From JALZEG01 sp035942255 (GTDB lineage Bacteria > Actinomycetota > CADDZG01 > WHSQ01): a stretch of DNA of 64,000 bases. A program made the position numbers and the translations under genes. Of this stretch, positions 24,271 through 32,433 are shown piece after piece. The notes under the pieces are model-generated. The model ran no database searches, had not been told where the DNA came from, and saw only the letters and a program-made list of their open reading frames with translations. Position 1 is the stretch's first letter, and each line of letters starts with the position of its first letter. The stretch lies in contig DASZDG010000002.1 of assembly GCA_035942255.1 (NCBI GenBank), forward strand, positions 29,779-93,778. The letters run 5' to 3'.

Positions 24271-25445
24271 ACCTCGCCGACCTCGTCATCCTGCTCCTTG
24301 CGGGGCTGGCGGCGTATCGCGGGTTCCGGCACGGCCTCGTCGGGCAGTTCTTCGAGCTGGGTGGCGGCTTCCTCGGCCTAGTGCTCGGGGTGACGCTCGC
24401 AGGCACCGTCGCCGACGCGTTCGACGCGGAGCCCGGGTTCAAGGGGCTGTTGATCTCGCTGCTGACGGTGTTCATCCTGCTGTCGCTCGGCCAGACGGCC
24501 GGCCACCTGATCGGCCACCGCTTCGGGGCAGCGGCCCGCGCGGCCCGGCTCGGGGGGGTGAACGCGGGGCTGGGCGCGGGCTTCGGCATCTTCGTGACGC
24601 TCGTCTCGTACTGGATGATCGGCTCCCTGCTCGTGCACGGCCCGTGGCCCGAGGTCGCACGGCTGATGAGCCGGTCGGAGATCCTGAAGCAGCTGAACGA
24701 CGTCTCGGAGCCCCCGGACGTGCTCGCGTACCTCCGCCAGTACCTCGACACCGCGGGGTTCCCGCAGGTCTTCACCGGGCTCCCGCGGCCGATCGGGGAG
24801 CCGGTCGACCTGCCGCCGGGGCGTCTGGCGCGGCGGGCGGCGCGGCGGGCGCAGGCGTCGACCGTGCGGATCGTGGTTCCCGCGTGCGGCGGGCAGCAGC
24901 TCGGCAGCGGATGGATCGGCGCCCCCGACACCGTCGTCACGAACGCGCACGTGGTCGCGGGCGGAACCGAGATACAGGTGCAGGACGACGCCGGGACGCA
25001 CTCCGGCCGCGTCGTGCTGTTCGACCCGGCGACCGACGTGGCGATCGTCCACGTCGCCGGGCTCGCCGGCCCTCCGCTCGACCTCAACACGGGGGCGCTG
25101 GAGCGCGGGACGCCGGGGGCCACGCTGGGGTACCCGGGGGCCGACGCGCCGAGGCTCGACACCGACCCCGCCGCGGTCCAGAACAGCTACCCCGCGCGCG
25201 GGCGCGACATCTACGGCCGCGACGACGTGACGAGAGAGGTCTACGAGCTGCGCGCGTCGATCCGCCAAGGGGAGTCCGGGGGCCCGTTCGCTCTGCCCTC
25301 GGGCCAGGTCGGCGGCGTCGTGTTCGCGGCGTCGACGACCGACGGCAACGTGGGCTACGCGCTGACGGGGGCCGAGATCGTGGACGAGCTCGAGGAGGGG
25401 GCCGCGCGCACGGAGCCGGTGTCGACGGGAGACTGCGCCCGCTGA
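24267..25445 (+). CDS. MarP-like membrane serine protease (CvpA domain plus trypsin fold)
   Basis: 392 residues from GTG. Four N-terminal membrane helices form a CvpA/colicin-V-production-type domain (~1-130). The C-terminal chymotrypsin-like domain keeps the triad: His in TNAHVV (~227), Asp in DPATDVAIVHV (~256), Ser in RQGESGGPF (~336). Mycobacterial MarP (Rv3671c), an acid-resistance protease that activates the cell-wall hydrolase RipA, has the same layout. The secreted M23 endopeptidase at 11946 could be a comparable target, but this is inference. Confidence 0.92.
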   Translation: MNLADLVILLLAGLAAYRGFRHGLVGQFFELGGGFLGLVLGVTLAGTVADAFDAEPGFKGLLISLLTVFILLSLGQTAGHLIGHRFGAAARAARLGGVNAGLGAGFGIFVTLVSYWMIGSLLVHGPWPEVARLMSRSEILKQLNDVSEPPDVLAYLRQYLDTAGFPQVFTGLPRPIGEPVDLPPGRLARRAARRAQASTVRIVVPACGGQQLGSGWIGAPDTVVTNAHVVAGGTEIQVQDDAGTHSGRVVLFDPATDVAIVHVAGLAGPPLDLNTGALERGTPGATLGYPGADAPRLDTDPAAVQNSYPARGRDIYGRDDVTREVYELRASIRQGESGGPFALPSGQVGGVVFAASTTDGNVGYALTGAEIVDELEEGAARTEPVSTGDCAR

Positions 25446-25520
25446 TCGTGCGCGTTAGCCAGCGTGACCGTTGAGGGACGGCGGACGGTCGGCGACCGTT
25501 AGTCCTCGAAGGTCGGGCCG
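25446..25520. other. Short convergent spacer with hairpin
   Basis: GACGGTC-GGC-GACCGTT near 25484-25500 can form a stem between the convergent protease and SDR genes. It recalls the dispersed repeat (…CGTTAG) but the loop differs. It probably serves as a shared transcript end. Confidence 0.3.
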
Positions 25521-26285
25521 CTAGGCCGTCTGGCCCCCGTCGACCACCAGCGTCGTCCCCGTCACGAACGACGACGCGTCCGACGCGAGGAAGATCGCGG
25601 CCCCCACGATCTCGTCGGCCTGGCCTATGCGGCCCATCGGGATCATCGCCTCGATCGTCTGCCGGACGCTCTCGTCCCGCACGATCCAGTCGTTCAACGG
25701 CGTCTCGATCCACCCCGGCGCGATCGAGTTCACGCGCACGCCAGAGCCCGCCAGCTCCTTCGCGACCGCCTGGGTGAAGAGGCGCACGCCGCCCTTCGCC
25801 GCGGAGTAGGGCGAGAGGCCGGGCGCGCCCTCGATGCCGGCCACCGACGAGATCTGGATGATCGACCCGCCCCCGTGCTCGAGCATCTTCTGCGCCGCGA
25901 GCTGAGTGCCGTGGAAGACCGAGTCGAGGTTCAGCGTGCGGAGCTTGTCCCACCCCTCGGGCCGCAGCGTAACGAGCGGCGCCGTGAAGTTCGAGCCACC
26001 CGCGTTGTTCACGAGCACGTCGAGGCCCCCGAGCTCCGCGACCGTCCGCTCGATCAGCGCCTCGATCTCCTCGCGCACGCGCACGTCCGTCGGCACGACG
26101 AGCGCGCGCCGTCCGAGCGCGTCGATCTCCTTCGCGAGCGTCTCGAGGTCGCCCTCGCTCCGCGCCGCGACCGCGACGTCGGCACCGCACTCGGCGAACC
26201 CCAGCGCGATCGCGCGGCCGATGCCGCGCGACGCCCCGGTGACGACCGCGATCTTTCCGGCGAGCGAGAAGCGTTCGATGGCCAT
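25521..26285 (-). CDS. Short-chain dehydrogenase/reductase
   Basis: 254 residues. TGASRGIGRAIA binds the cofactor, VNNAGG stabilises the fold, and Ser in IIQISSVAG, YSAAK and the following Lys form the catalytic triad; the end GTTLVVDGGQTA is typical of FabG/glucose-1-dehydrogenase-like classical SDRs. An Arg after the Gly-rich loop suggests NADP(H). The substrate is unknown. It is divergent from the genes at 26323, and a perfect palindrome at 26295-26314 lies between. Confidence 0.92.
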   Translation of the reverse strand: MAIERFSLAGKIAVVTGASRGIGRAIALGFAECGADVAVAARSEGDLETLAKEIDALGRRALVVPTDVRVREEIEALIERTVAELGGLDVLVNNAGGSNFTAPLVTLRPEGWDKLRTLNLDSVFHGTQLAAQKMLEHGGGSIIQISSVAGIEGAPGLSPYSAAKGGVRLFTQAVAKELAGSGVRVNSIAPGWIETPLNDWIVRDESVRQTIEAMIPMGRIGQADEIVGAAIFLASDASSFVTGTTLVVDGGQTA

Positions 26286-26294
26286 GTGATCTCC

Positions 26295-26314
26295 CCTAGG
26301 AAATGTTTCCTAGG
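26295..26314. promoter_or_regulatory. Perfect 9-bp inverted repeat operator, overlapping a -10 box
   Basis: CCTAGGAAATGTTTCCTAGG has two 9-bp arms and a 2-base centre. It is 9 bases before the SDR start on one side and 8 before the ATG at 26323 on the other. TAGGAT (26311-26316) overlaps the right arm and ends six bases before that ATG, the layout of a leaderless -10. A dimeric repressor (TetR type is common for such sites) could control both directions. Confidence 0.6.
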
Positions 26315-26322
26315 ATGCTCCC

Positions 26323-27135
26323 ATGGCCGCTTACCTGGGTGCGACGGGACCCGACCGTTCCGCGCCCGACCTCGCGCAGACGGCGGACGCCCTTGTCGCG
26401 GCGGGGATAACGGGGCCGCACCAGAGCCACTCCCGCCACAACAACATCTCGAAGATCAACGGGATGCTCGAAGGCACCGGCGACACGTTCGGGCTGAGCG
26501 GCCTCGACAAGTACTCGGCGACCGAGGTTCTGGGGTTCCTCGCGGAGCTCACGGGATGCTCAGACGACATCGAGGACGACTGCGAGTTCGACACCCTCGA
26601 CCCCCAGCGGACCGTCGCCGGGATCGTTGCGGCAGCGAACCGGCTCCGGGACGAGGCGGTGCGGGGCTCGTCGCTCCTCGTCGCGACCGGGCACCCCACC
26701 GGCATGCTGGAGCACCACATCCGGGTCGTCGACGCGTACCGCCGCGCGGGCGGCAAGGTCACGCTGCTGCGCGAGGACGAGAACATCTCCACGCGCCCGG
26801 GCAAGCACATGGAGGTCCGGTACACCGGCGGCGTCGGCTGCCTCGCGGACTGGGGGCAGCTGCGCCACACGCACTCGTCCGAGCCGATGGAGCGGCTCCT
26901 CGAGGGCGAGCCGTGGCCGGACGTCGTGCTCGGCGACCACGGTTTCGCAGGTGCGGCGATCGAGCGCGGGATCCCGACGGTCGCCGTGATGGACATCAAC
27001 GACCCGGCCCTCGCGGTCGCGTCCGCCGAGGGCCGCGACGTCGTGATCGTCCCGATGGACGACAACCGGCCCCCGCGGCTCTACGAGCCGTCGTGGACGA
27101 TCTTCGAGCACGTCCTCGCCGGCGGCGAGCTGTGA
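26323..27135 (+). CDS. Conserved actinobacterial protein, phosphatase-like annotation uncertain
   Basis: 270 residues. Polar conserved patches are SHSRHNNISKINGML, ATGHPTGMLEHHIR, RHTHSSEPM, GDHGFAGAA and MDINDPALA, suggesting a metal- or phosphate-binding enzyme with several His and Asp. Similar Streptomyces proteins are, as I recall, labelled just "phosphatase"; the basis is unclear. Probably leaderless, under the palindrome at 26295-26314. It overlaps the M29 peptidase start (GTGA), so they form an operon. Confidence 0.6.
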   Translation: MAAYLGATGPDRSAPDLAQTADALVAAGITGPHQSHSRHNNISKINGMLEGTGDTFGLSGLDKYSATEVLGFLAELTGCSDDIEDDCEFDTLDPQRTVAGIVAAANRLRDEAVRGSSLLVATGHPTGMLEHHIRVVDAYRRAGGKVTLLREDENISTRPGKHMEVRYTGGVGCLADWGQLRHTHSSEPMERLLEGEPWPDVVLGDHGFAGAAIERGIPTVAVMDINDPALAVASAEGRDVVIVPMDDNRPPRLYEPSWTIFEHVLAGGEL

Positions 27136-28082
27136 TCGACCTGTCTGCATCGGCGGCAGCGATCCTCGACGACTGCCTGCAGGTCCGGGCGGGCGAGGAG
27201 CTCCTCGTCGTCGCCGACCCCGGGACGCGCCGGATCGGTGAGGTCCTCGTGGCCGGGGGCCGCGAACGTGGAGCCGAGGCCGTGCTCGTCGAGATCGCGG
27301 AGCGCACCACGAACGGGACGGAGCCCCCTCCCAGCGTCGCCGCGGCGATGGCATCGTGCGACGTCCTGATCGCTCCCACGACGAAGTCGCTGTCCCACAC
27401 TGAGGCACGCCGCGCGGCCAACGCGGCGGGAGCGCGCGCCGCGACAATGCCCGGCATCACCGAGGAGATGATGGCGAGGACGATGGCGGCGGACTTCGCC
27501 TCGTTGCGCCCTCGTTCGCGCGAGGTGGCGCGGCTCCTGACCGAGGGCTCCGAGGTGAGGATCACGTCCGCGGCCGGGACCGACCTGACCATCGGGATCG
27601 CGGGCCGCACCGCGCTGTCGGACGACGGCGACCTCAGCGAGCCCGGCGCGTTCGGGAACCTGCCCCCCGGCGAGGCCTTCCTCGCGCCGGTCGAGGGGAC
27701 GACGAACGGGACGCTCGTGGTCGACGGGACGATGTGGCCGGCCGGGAGGCTGTCGGAGCCACTCGTATGGGAGGTATCGGGCGGCTACGTGCGAGAGATG
27801 ACGGGGCGGCACGCAGACGAGGTGAGGGCCGCGATCGAGCCGTACGGGCACGAGGCGTTCGCGATCGCAGAGCTCGGGATCGGCACGAACGACGCGGCCC
27901 AGCTCACCGGCAACGTCCTCGAGGACGAGAAGATCCTCGGCACGATCCACGTCGCGATCGGCGACAACCACACGTTCGGCGGGACCGTCCGCGTCTCCAG
28001 CCACCAGGACGGGATAGTCCTCGACCCGACGCTGTCGATAGACGGACGCACGATCGTCGAGGGCGGCAAGCTGCTCGTCTAG
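27132..28082 (+). CDS. M29-type (thermophilic) leucyl aminopeptidase-like protein
   Basis: 316 residues from GTG. GLGTND-like AELGIGTNDAAQLTG, EDEKILGTIHVAIGDNHTFG and DGIVLDPTLSIDG match the dinuclear metal site of M29/AmpS aminopeptidases, though the protein is shorter than classical members (~400). The conserved EGE segment is replaced by a shorter PPGEAFLAPVE. Peptidase or related amidohydrolase activity is likely; substrate not known. Second gene of the operon starting at 26323. Confidence 0.75.
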   Translation: MIDLSASAAAILDDCLQVRAGEELLVVADPGTRRIGEVLVAGGRERGAEAVLVEIAERTTNGTEPPPSVAAAMASCDVLIAPTTKSLSHTEARRAANAAGARAATMPGITEEMMARTMAADFASLRPRSREVARLLTEGSEVRITSAAGTDLTIGIAGRTALSDDGDLSEPGAFGNLPPGEAFLAPVEGTTNGTLVVDGTMWPAGRLSEPLVWEVSGGYVREMTGRHADEVRAAIEPYGHEAFAIAELGIGTNDAAQLTGNVLEDEKILGTIHVAIGDNHTFGGTVRVSSHQDGIVLDPTLSIDGRTIVEGGKLLV

Positions 28083-28717
28083 GCGCGTGCGCACGCGATG
28101 GCGAGCCCCGACGGCTTGGGTTCTCCGGGACAGATCGGCGGCGCTTTCTGGAAGCGCGAGTCGTGCGACATGCTCCAGACCGCGATCTTCCCGGTGTCGC
28201 AATCGATGGCGCCCTTGCCGTGCACGATGGGATCCGACTCGGGAAGATCGTCTGCACCTCGTTCGAGCACATAGGCGACGTGTCCGAGCTCTCGTCCCGG
28301 CTCGTAGGAGACGTCCACTTCCAACAAGCTGATGCGCTCGTTCTGAGCGGCTCGGCGCTCGAAGTAAGACTCCAGCTCTCGCGGGTCGTAGCCGTGGCTG
28401 ACGAAATGTCGCTTACCAGCGCCGCGACTCCATTCGCTCACGGAGTACCACTTCATATCTGGGGCGAAGAACCGCGACACCTCGACGGAGCCCTCGCTGA
28501 TCGCCGTGAGGAAGCCGACGATGAGCTCGCCGACCTGGCGGGGCGCGCAGGAGGACGGAACTCGGTGGGCTTCGCGAGTGACACGGACTCGTTGGCTACT
28601 GCCGGCCGCGGGCGAAGTCACCAGGGCCTCCCGTTCAATCCTCGCGCGCGTCGGACCGTCACAGGCCGGTTGCAGCGCCACCAACAGGACCACGACCGCA
28701 GGACGAAGGAAATTCAC
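28079..28717 (-). CDS. Putative lipoprotein, unknown
   Basis: 212 residues from GTG with AGGAGA just upstream. The hydrophobic start (FLRPAVVVLLVALQPAC) ends in Cys, an imperfect lipobox. The rest is a soluble alpha/beta domain with VGELIVGFLTAISEGSVEVS, which resembles an NTF2/SnoaL-like cone fold, and a Cys pair near the end (PPICPG, IACARA). No function assigned. Convergent with the M29 gene, overlapping by four bases. Confidence 0.65.
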   Translation of the reverse strand: MNFLRPAVVVLLVALQPACDGPTRARIEREALVTSPAAGSSQRVRVTREAHRVPSSCAPRQVGELIVGFLTAISEGSVEVSRFFAPDMKWYSVSEWSRGAGKRHFVSHGYDPRELESYFERRAAQNERISLLEVDVSYEPGRELGHVAYVLERGADDLPESDPIVHGKGAIDCDTGKIAVWSMSHDSRFQKAPPICPGEPKPSGLAIACARA

Positions 28718-28798
28718 TCTCCTAAGTACACCGCCCGAGGCGAAAGGGTTCCCTCCGGCGCCGAAAACGGCACCTGAGCAGGCAAAACCCCGGCTGTA

Positions 28799-28804
28799 TA
28801 TACT
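28799..28804 (+). promoter_or_regulatory. Candidate -10 (TATACT) for HTH gene
   Basis: TATACT ends nine bases before the ATG at 28814, without a ribosome binding site in between; a leaderless or very short-leader message is likely. Confidence 0.45.
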
Positions 28805-28813
28805 TCCGCCGTC

Positions 28814-29032
28814 ATGGACGAGCTCGAGCAGCAGCAGCCTGCGAACCCCTCGCTGATGGGTGGTTTCCTCACCGTCGCGGAGGTCGCCCGGCAGCTGCGG
28901 GTGTCGAACATGACCGTCTACCGACTCGTGAAAGCAGGAGAGCTTGCGGCCGTACGCGTGGGACGTGGCTACCGCATCAGGGGCGAGGACGTCCGGAAGT
29001 ACCTGCAGCAGCGATATATGGATGCGGGCTAG
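28814..29032 (+). CDS. Excisionase-family HTH protein (Rv0500A/BldC-like)
   Basis: 72 residues. FLTVAEVARQLRVSNMTVYR and the following LVKAGELAAVRVGRGYRI form a MerR-like winged HTH of the helix_turn_helix_17 family. The ending RYMDAG resembles M. tuberculosis Rv0500A, which also precedes the bS22 gene and a GalE2-like gene. Related BldC acts by cooperative binding to direct repeats. It has its own promoter (28799) and terminator (29060), so it is a single-gene unit. Confidence 0.9.
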   Translation: MDELEQQQPANPSLMGGFLTVAEVARQLRVSNMTVYRLVKAGELAAVRVGRGYRIRGEDVRKYLQQRYMDAG

Positions 29033-29059
29033 CACGGCGGCCGCCGCCGGCGCGACCGA

Positions 29060-29084
29060 GACCGTCCTACGGGGCGGTCTTTTT
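29060..29084 (+). terminator. Rho-independent terminator after HTH gene
   Basis: GACCGTCC (29060-29067) pairs with GGGCGGTC (29072-29079, one G-U) around TACG, followed by TTTTT. It is the clearest intrinsic terminator in the window. Confidence 0.85.
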
Positions 29085-29113
29085 GTTGACCCCCCCGCTA
29101 CCGGGAGCCTCCG

Positions 29114-30010
29114 TTGAGGGCCGCGGTCGAGGAGGTCTACGAGCGGCTGCTAGCGGCCCCCGGAGTGGTCTTCCTGCTCGGCGGCATCGACACCGGCAAG
29201 ACGACGTTCGGCATCGAGCTGGTGCGCCGGGCGACCGCAGCGGGCATCCCCTCGGCGATCGTCGACGCGGACATCGTGCAGTCCACCGTGGGCCCGCCGA
29301 CGACGGTCGGCCTGAAGGTCTGCCGGGAGGCCGGCGACCTCACCCGGGAGGCGTTGAGGAAGGCCGACGGCCTCGGCTTCGTCGGCTCGACCGTGCCGAA
29401 GGGCCACCTCCTCCCGCTGGTGACGAACTCGGCGAAGCTCGTCGCCCGCGCCAAGGAGGCGGGGGCCAAGCTGATCGTCGTCGACACGTCGAGCCTAGTG
29501 TCGGGGATCTACGGCCAGAGCCTGAAGTTCTTCAAGATGGACCTGATCGCCCCGGACTACACCGTCGCATTCGAGCGCGGGGGGGAGCTCGAGCCCATCG
29601 TCGGGATCGCGCAGCGGTTCGTCCCCGGAGAGGTCATCGAGATCGAGGTCTCGCCCGACGCGCGGATCCGCCCGGTCGACGAGCGCATCACGTTCCGCGA
29701 GGAGCAGTTCGCCGCGTACTTCGCCGTCGGGACCTCGCGCTGGAGGGTCAAGCCGACGGTCTTCATGCCCACGCTCCCGCCCGAGTTCGACCTCGCCCTG
29801 TTGGACGGCCTCGTCGTCGGCATGGAAGATGGGCGCGGATCCTGTGTTGGTATAGGGGTCCTCGAGCACGACCCGAACGAGGACCTGCTCCGCATGGTCT
29901 CGCCCGTCACCGAGGGCGTCCGCGGCCTGCGGCTGGGATCCGTCCGCATCGACGTCTCGGGCCAGTCGCGGGGGCCGGTCGACCTGCGCCAGCTGTTCGG
30001 GTCCGAGTGA
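29114..30010 (+). CDS. GRC3/CLP1-like polynucleotide 5'-kinase family protein
   Basis: 298 residues from TTG with a GGGAG site. LGGIDTGKTTFGI is the Walker A loop; VDADIVQSTVGPPTTVGLKV matches the CLP1/GRC3/NOL9 signature (usually DxDxGQS...PP), with Val in place of the Gly before Gln. A central LIVVDTSSLVSG and a C-terminal beta domain follow. Family members phosphorylate 5'-OH ends of RNA in archaea and eukaryotes. It lies 37 bases before the ribosomal protein bS22 gene, so an RNA-processing role is attractive but inferred. Confidence 0.82.
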   Translation: MRAAVEEVYERLLAAPGVVFLLGGIDTGKTTFGIELVRRATAAGIPSAIVDADIVQSTVGPPTTVGLKVCREAGDLTREALRKADGLGFVGSTVPKGHLLPLVTNSAKLVARAKEAGAKLIVVDTSSLVSGIYGQSLKFFKMDLIAPDYTVAFERGGELEPIVGIAQRFVPGEVIEIEVSPDARIRPVDERITFREEQFAAYFAVGTSRWRVKPTVFMPTLPPEFDLALLDGLVVGMEDGRGSCVGIGVLEHDPNEDLLRMVSPVTEGVRGLRLGSVRIDVSGQSRGPVDLRQLFGSE

Positions 30011-30047
30011 CAGACGCACAAGCACAAGAGGGAAGGGAAGTAAGGCA

Positions 30048-30149
30048 ATGCCGTCTCTGATCAAGAAGCGCCGCAAGAAGATGCGCAAGAAGAAGCACCG
30101 CAAGATGCTGAAGAAGACGCGCTGGCAGCGCCGTCAGCAGGGCAAGTAG
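30048..30149 (+). CDS. Small ribosomal subunit protein bS22
   Basis: 33 residues, more than half Lys or Arg: MPSLIKKRRKKMRKKKHRKM then LKKTRWQRRQQGK. It matches the short actinobacterial bS22 protein (AURKAIP1/COX24 family; Rv0500B in M. tuberculosis), which sits near the decoding site of the 30S subunit. It follows the GRC3-like gene by 37 bases with AAGGGAAGTAAGG before the ATG. The neighbouring HTH and GalE2-like genes are as in mycobacteria. Confidence 0.92.
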   Translation: MPSLIKKRRKKMRKKKHRKMLKKTRWQRRQQGK

Positions 30150-30449
30150 CTAGCGGGCCCCCAGGGGCAGCTCGTACCCCGGCGCGGCCGCCGCGCGGGC
30201 ACGTCGCCGCGCCGCGATCGACCGGCGCTCCTGCGTCGTGAGGCCGCCCCAGATACCGAACCGCTCGCCCGCGGCGATCGCGGCTTCGAGGCAGGGCTCG
30301 CGCACGGTGCAGCCCGAGCAGATCGTCTTGGCCGCCTCGGCCTCCTGCTCGACGGGGGGGAAGAACATCTCGAGGGGCAGCAGCCTGCACGCTGCTTCGT
30401 TCTGCCAGAGCTGATCCGGGGACAAATGTCTCTCCAAGGGAGCGAGCAA
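30150..30449 (-). CDS. WhiB-family [4Fe-4S] transcriptional regulator
   Basis: 99 residues. Four Cys (NEAAC, TICSGCTVREPC) bind the iron-sulfur cluster, and ERFGIWGG is the sigma-interaction turn; a basic Arg/Ala-rich tail binds DNA. It is closest in layout to WhiB1/WhiB2-type proteins. The outer TTG start (30449) is given; a TTG at 30425 has GGAGAG upstream and may be the real start, removing eight residues. Convergent and adjacent to bS22. TACACT at 30461-30466 could be the -10. Confidence 0.92.
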   Translation of the reverse strand: MLAPLERHLSPDQLWQNEAACRLLPLEMFFPPVEQEAEAAKTICSGCTVREPCLEAAIAAGERFGIWGGLTTQERRSIAARRRARAAAAPGYELPLGAR

Positions 30450-30544
30450 CGTGGATCGCGAGTGTAAGAACGTGCGGCCCGGCCAGTCAATGCCTTTACC
30501 TTGCCGGGAGGCCGCGGCCGGGGGCGCTCGTTAGGATGCCGGGC

Positions 30545-31363
30545 GTGAAGAAGAGGGAGACGCTCACGTTCCTGTCCGACTACGGGCTGGAGGACGAGTT
30601 CGTCGGCGTGTGCCAGGGCGTGATCCTTCGGATCGCCCCGCACGTGAAGATCATCCACATCCACCACAACATCCTGCGGCAGAGCATCCGCCACGGCGCG
30701 ATCGTGCTCGAGCAGTCGATCCGCTTCATGCCGGAATCCGTGCACCTCGCGGTCGTGGACCCGAGCGTCGGCTCCGACCGCCGCGCGATCGCGATCGAGT
30801 CGGGCTGGGGCGAGATCTTCGTCGGCCCCGACAACGGGTTGCTGATGCCCGCCGCGGAGCAATGCGGGGGCGTGAAACGCGCCTTCGAGATCCTCGAGCG
30901 GAGCTTCCTCCTGACGCCGATCTCGCGCACCTTCCAGGGCCGCGACGTGTTCTCTCCCGCGGCCGCGCACATCGCGAACGGCGTCGACCCAGCCGACCTG
31001 GGCCCGGCGATACCCGCCGGGGACCTCGTGTGCCTCGAGATCCCGGAGGCGTGGGTCCACGACGACCACCTCCACGCGGAGGTCCTCCAGGTCGACCGCT
31101 TCGGCAACCTCCAGCTCAACGTCAACCGCGACCATCTCGAGAAGGTCGAGCTGTCGAACGGCGCGCTGCTCGAGGTGCGCATGGAGGGACACCGCATCCA
31201 CGTCCCGCTGGGCAACACGTTCGCCGACGTGGACGACGGCGAGTTCGTGCTCATCGAGGACTCGTACCGCCACCTCTCGCTCGCGGTGAACAAGGGCGAC
31301 GCGGCCGCGCGCCTGCGGGCCCGGGCGGGCTCGACGGCGATCGTGGGCCCGACCTCCCGCTGA
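30545..31363 (+). CDS. SAM hydroxide adenosyltransferase (DUF62 family)
   Basis: 272 residues. TFLSDYG, VVDPSVGSDRR (Asp and Arg) and SRTFQGRDVFSPAAAHIANG (His) supply the Asp-Arg-His triad of S-adenosylmethionine hydrolases; the 23-residue loop of true fluorinases/chlorinases is not evident, so it should cleave SAM to adenosine and methionine. The C-terminal beta domain with NLQLNV is complete. GTG 30545 is chosen because TAGGAT (30532-30537) lies seven bases upstream, as for rex; ATG 30536 would overlap that box. Confidence 0.88.
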   Translation: MKKRETLTFLSDYGLEDEFVGVCQGVILRIAPHVKIIHIHHNILRQSIRHGAIVLEQSIRFMPESVHLAVVDPSVGSDRRAIAIESGWGEIFVGPDNGLLMPAAEQCGGVKRAFEILERSFLLTPISRTFQGRDVFSPAAAHIANGVDPADLGPAIPAGDLVCLEIPEAWVHDDHLHAEVLQVDRFGNLQLNVNRDHLEKVELSNGALLEVRMEGHRIHVPLGNTFADVDDGEFVLIEDSYRHLSLAVNKGDAAARLRARAGSTAIVGPTSR

Positions 31364-31386
31364 CCGGCGGGAGTACCCTCGTGGGC

Positions 31387-32433
31387 ATGACCGAGAGCGC
31401 GGGCAAGAGGATCCTGATCACGGGCGTGTCGCGGTTCCTCGGCCTCCGCCTCGCGAAGCGGCTCGAAGAAGCAGACGACGTCGCCGCGGTCGTGGGCGTC
31501 GACCTCGAGGAGCCGCCCGTTCCCGTCCGCGGCCTCGAGTTCATCCGCGCGGACATCTCGAGCCCTCTGATCGCGCGCGTGATCGAGGCGACGAAGGTCG
31601 ACACCGTCGTGCACACGAACATCGGCTCGAGCCCGGGCCGTCTCGGCGGGCGCTCGCGCATGAAGGAGAACAACGTCATCGGGACGATGCAGCTCCTCGC
31701 CGCGGCCCAGCGCGCGGACCGCGTGAAGAAGGTCGTGATGAAGTCGTCCACCGCCGTCTACGGGACGGGCGCAGCGGAGCCGTCCCTTATCCCCGAGGGG
31801 CACGCGTCGCGTCAGGTGGACCTCGCGGGGTACGGGAAGGACTGCGCGGACGCCGAGACGTACGCGCGCGACTTCGGACGGAGGCGCCCGGACGTCGACC
31901 TCGTGATCCTCAGGACGCAGAACGTCGTCGGCCCGACGGTGCGGACGAGCATGACCGACTACCTGTCGCTGCCGGTGGTGCCGACGGCGCTCGGCTACGA
32001 CCCGCGGCTGCAGCTGCTCCACGAGGCCGACGCGGTCGAGGCCCTCGCCCTCGGCGCACTGCGCGACGCGCGCGGGATCTTCAACGTCGCCGCGGACGGC
32101 GTCGTCTACCTCTCGAAGGCGATCCGGCTCCTGGGCCGCGCGGAGCTCCCGCTGCTGCTGCCGATGGCGCAGTCGACCGCTGGATTGTTGAGGAGGTTCG
32201 GCCTCGTCGACTTCCCGACCGACCAGCTGAACGTCATCATCTACGGCCGTGTCGTCAGCACCGCACGGGCGCGCGCCGCGCTCGGCTTCACGCCGCAATG
32301 GACGACGGAGGAGACGCTCATGGACTTCCGCCACCACCGGAGGCCGGACGCGCCGGCCCCCGCGTCGGACCATCCCGCGTGGGAGCGCGAGCTGTTCGAC
32401 TACCTCAAGGCGCGTCGTCCGGAGACCGTGTGA
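31387..32433 (+). CDS. NAD-dependent epimerase/dehydratase family protein (GalE2/Rv0501-like)
   Basis: 348 residues. ILITGVSRFLG is an extended-SDR Rossmann start in which the middle Gly is Arg. KSSTAVYG has the Ser/Thr, and AGYGKDCADAE holds the catalytic Tyr, but the Lys of YxxxK is Cys, with a Lys two residues after the Tyr. From memory the mycobacterial GalE2 group varies the same way, so classical epimerase activity is doubtful. TACCCT at 31374-31379 is a possible leaderless -10. It overlaps the acyltransferase start by one base (TGATG). Confidence 0.82.
   Translation: MTESAGKRILITGVSRFLGLRLAKRLEEADDVAAVVGVDLEEPPVPVRGLEFIRADISSPLIARVIEATKVDTVVHTNIGSSPGRLGGRSRMKENNVIGTMQLLAAAQRADRVKKVVMKSSTAVYGTGAAEPSLIPEGHASRQVDLAGYGKDCADAETYARDFGRRRPDVDLVILRTQNVVGPTVRTSMTDYLSLPVVPTALGYDPRLQLLHEADAVEALALGALRDARGIFNVAADGVVYLSKAIRLLGRAELPLLLPMAQSTAGLLRRFGLVDFPTDQLNVIIYGRVVSTARARAALGFTPQWTTEETLMDFRHHRRPDAPAPASDHPAWERELFDYLKARRPETV

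Noticed and set aside
28814..29035. N-terminal extension of the lipoprotein gene (minus frame open to 29035)
   Set aside because: This part is antisense to the HTH gene, and a GTG with AGGAGA at 28717 followed by a signal sequence gives a better start.
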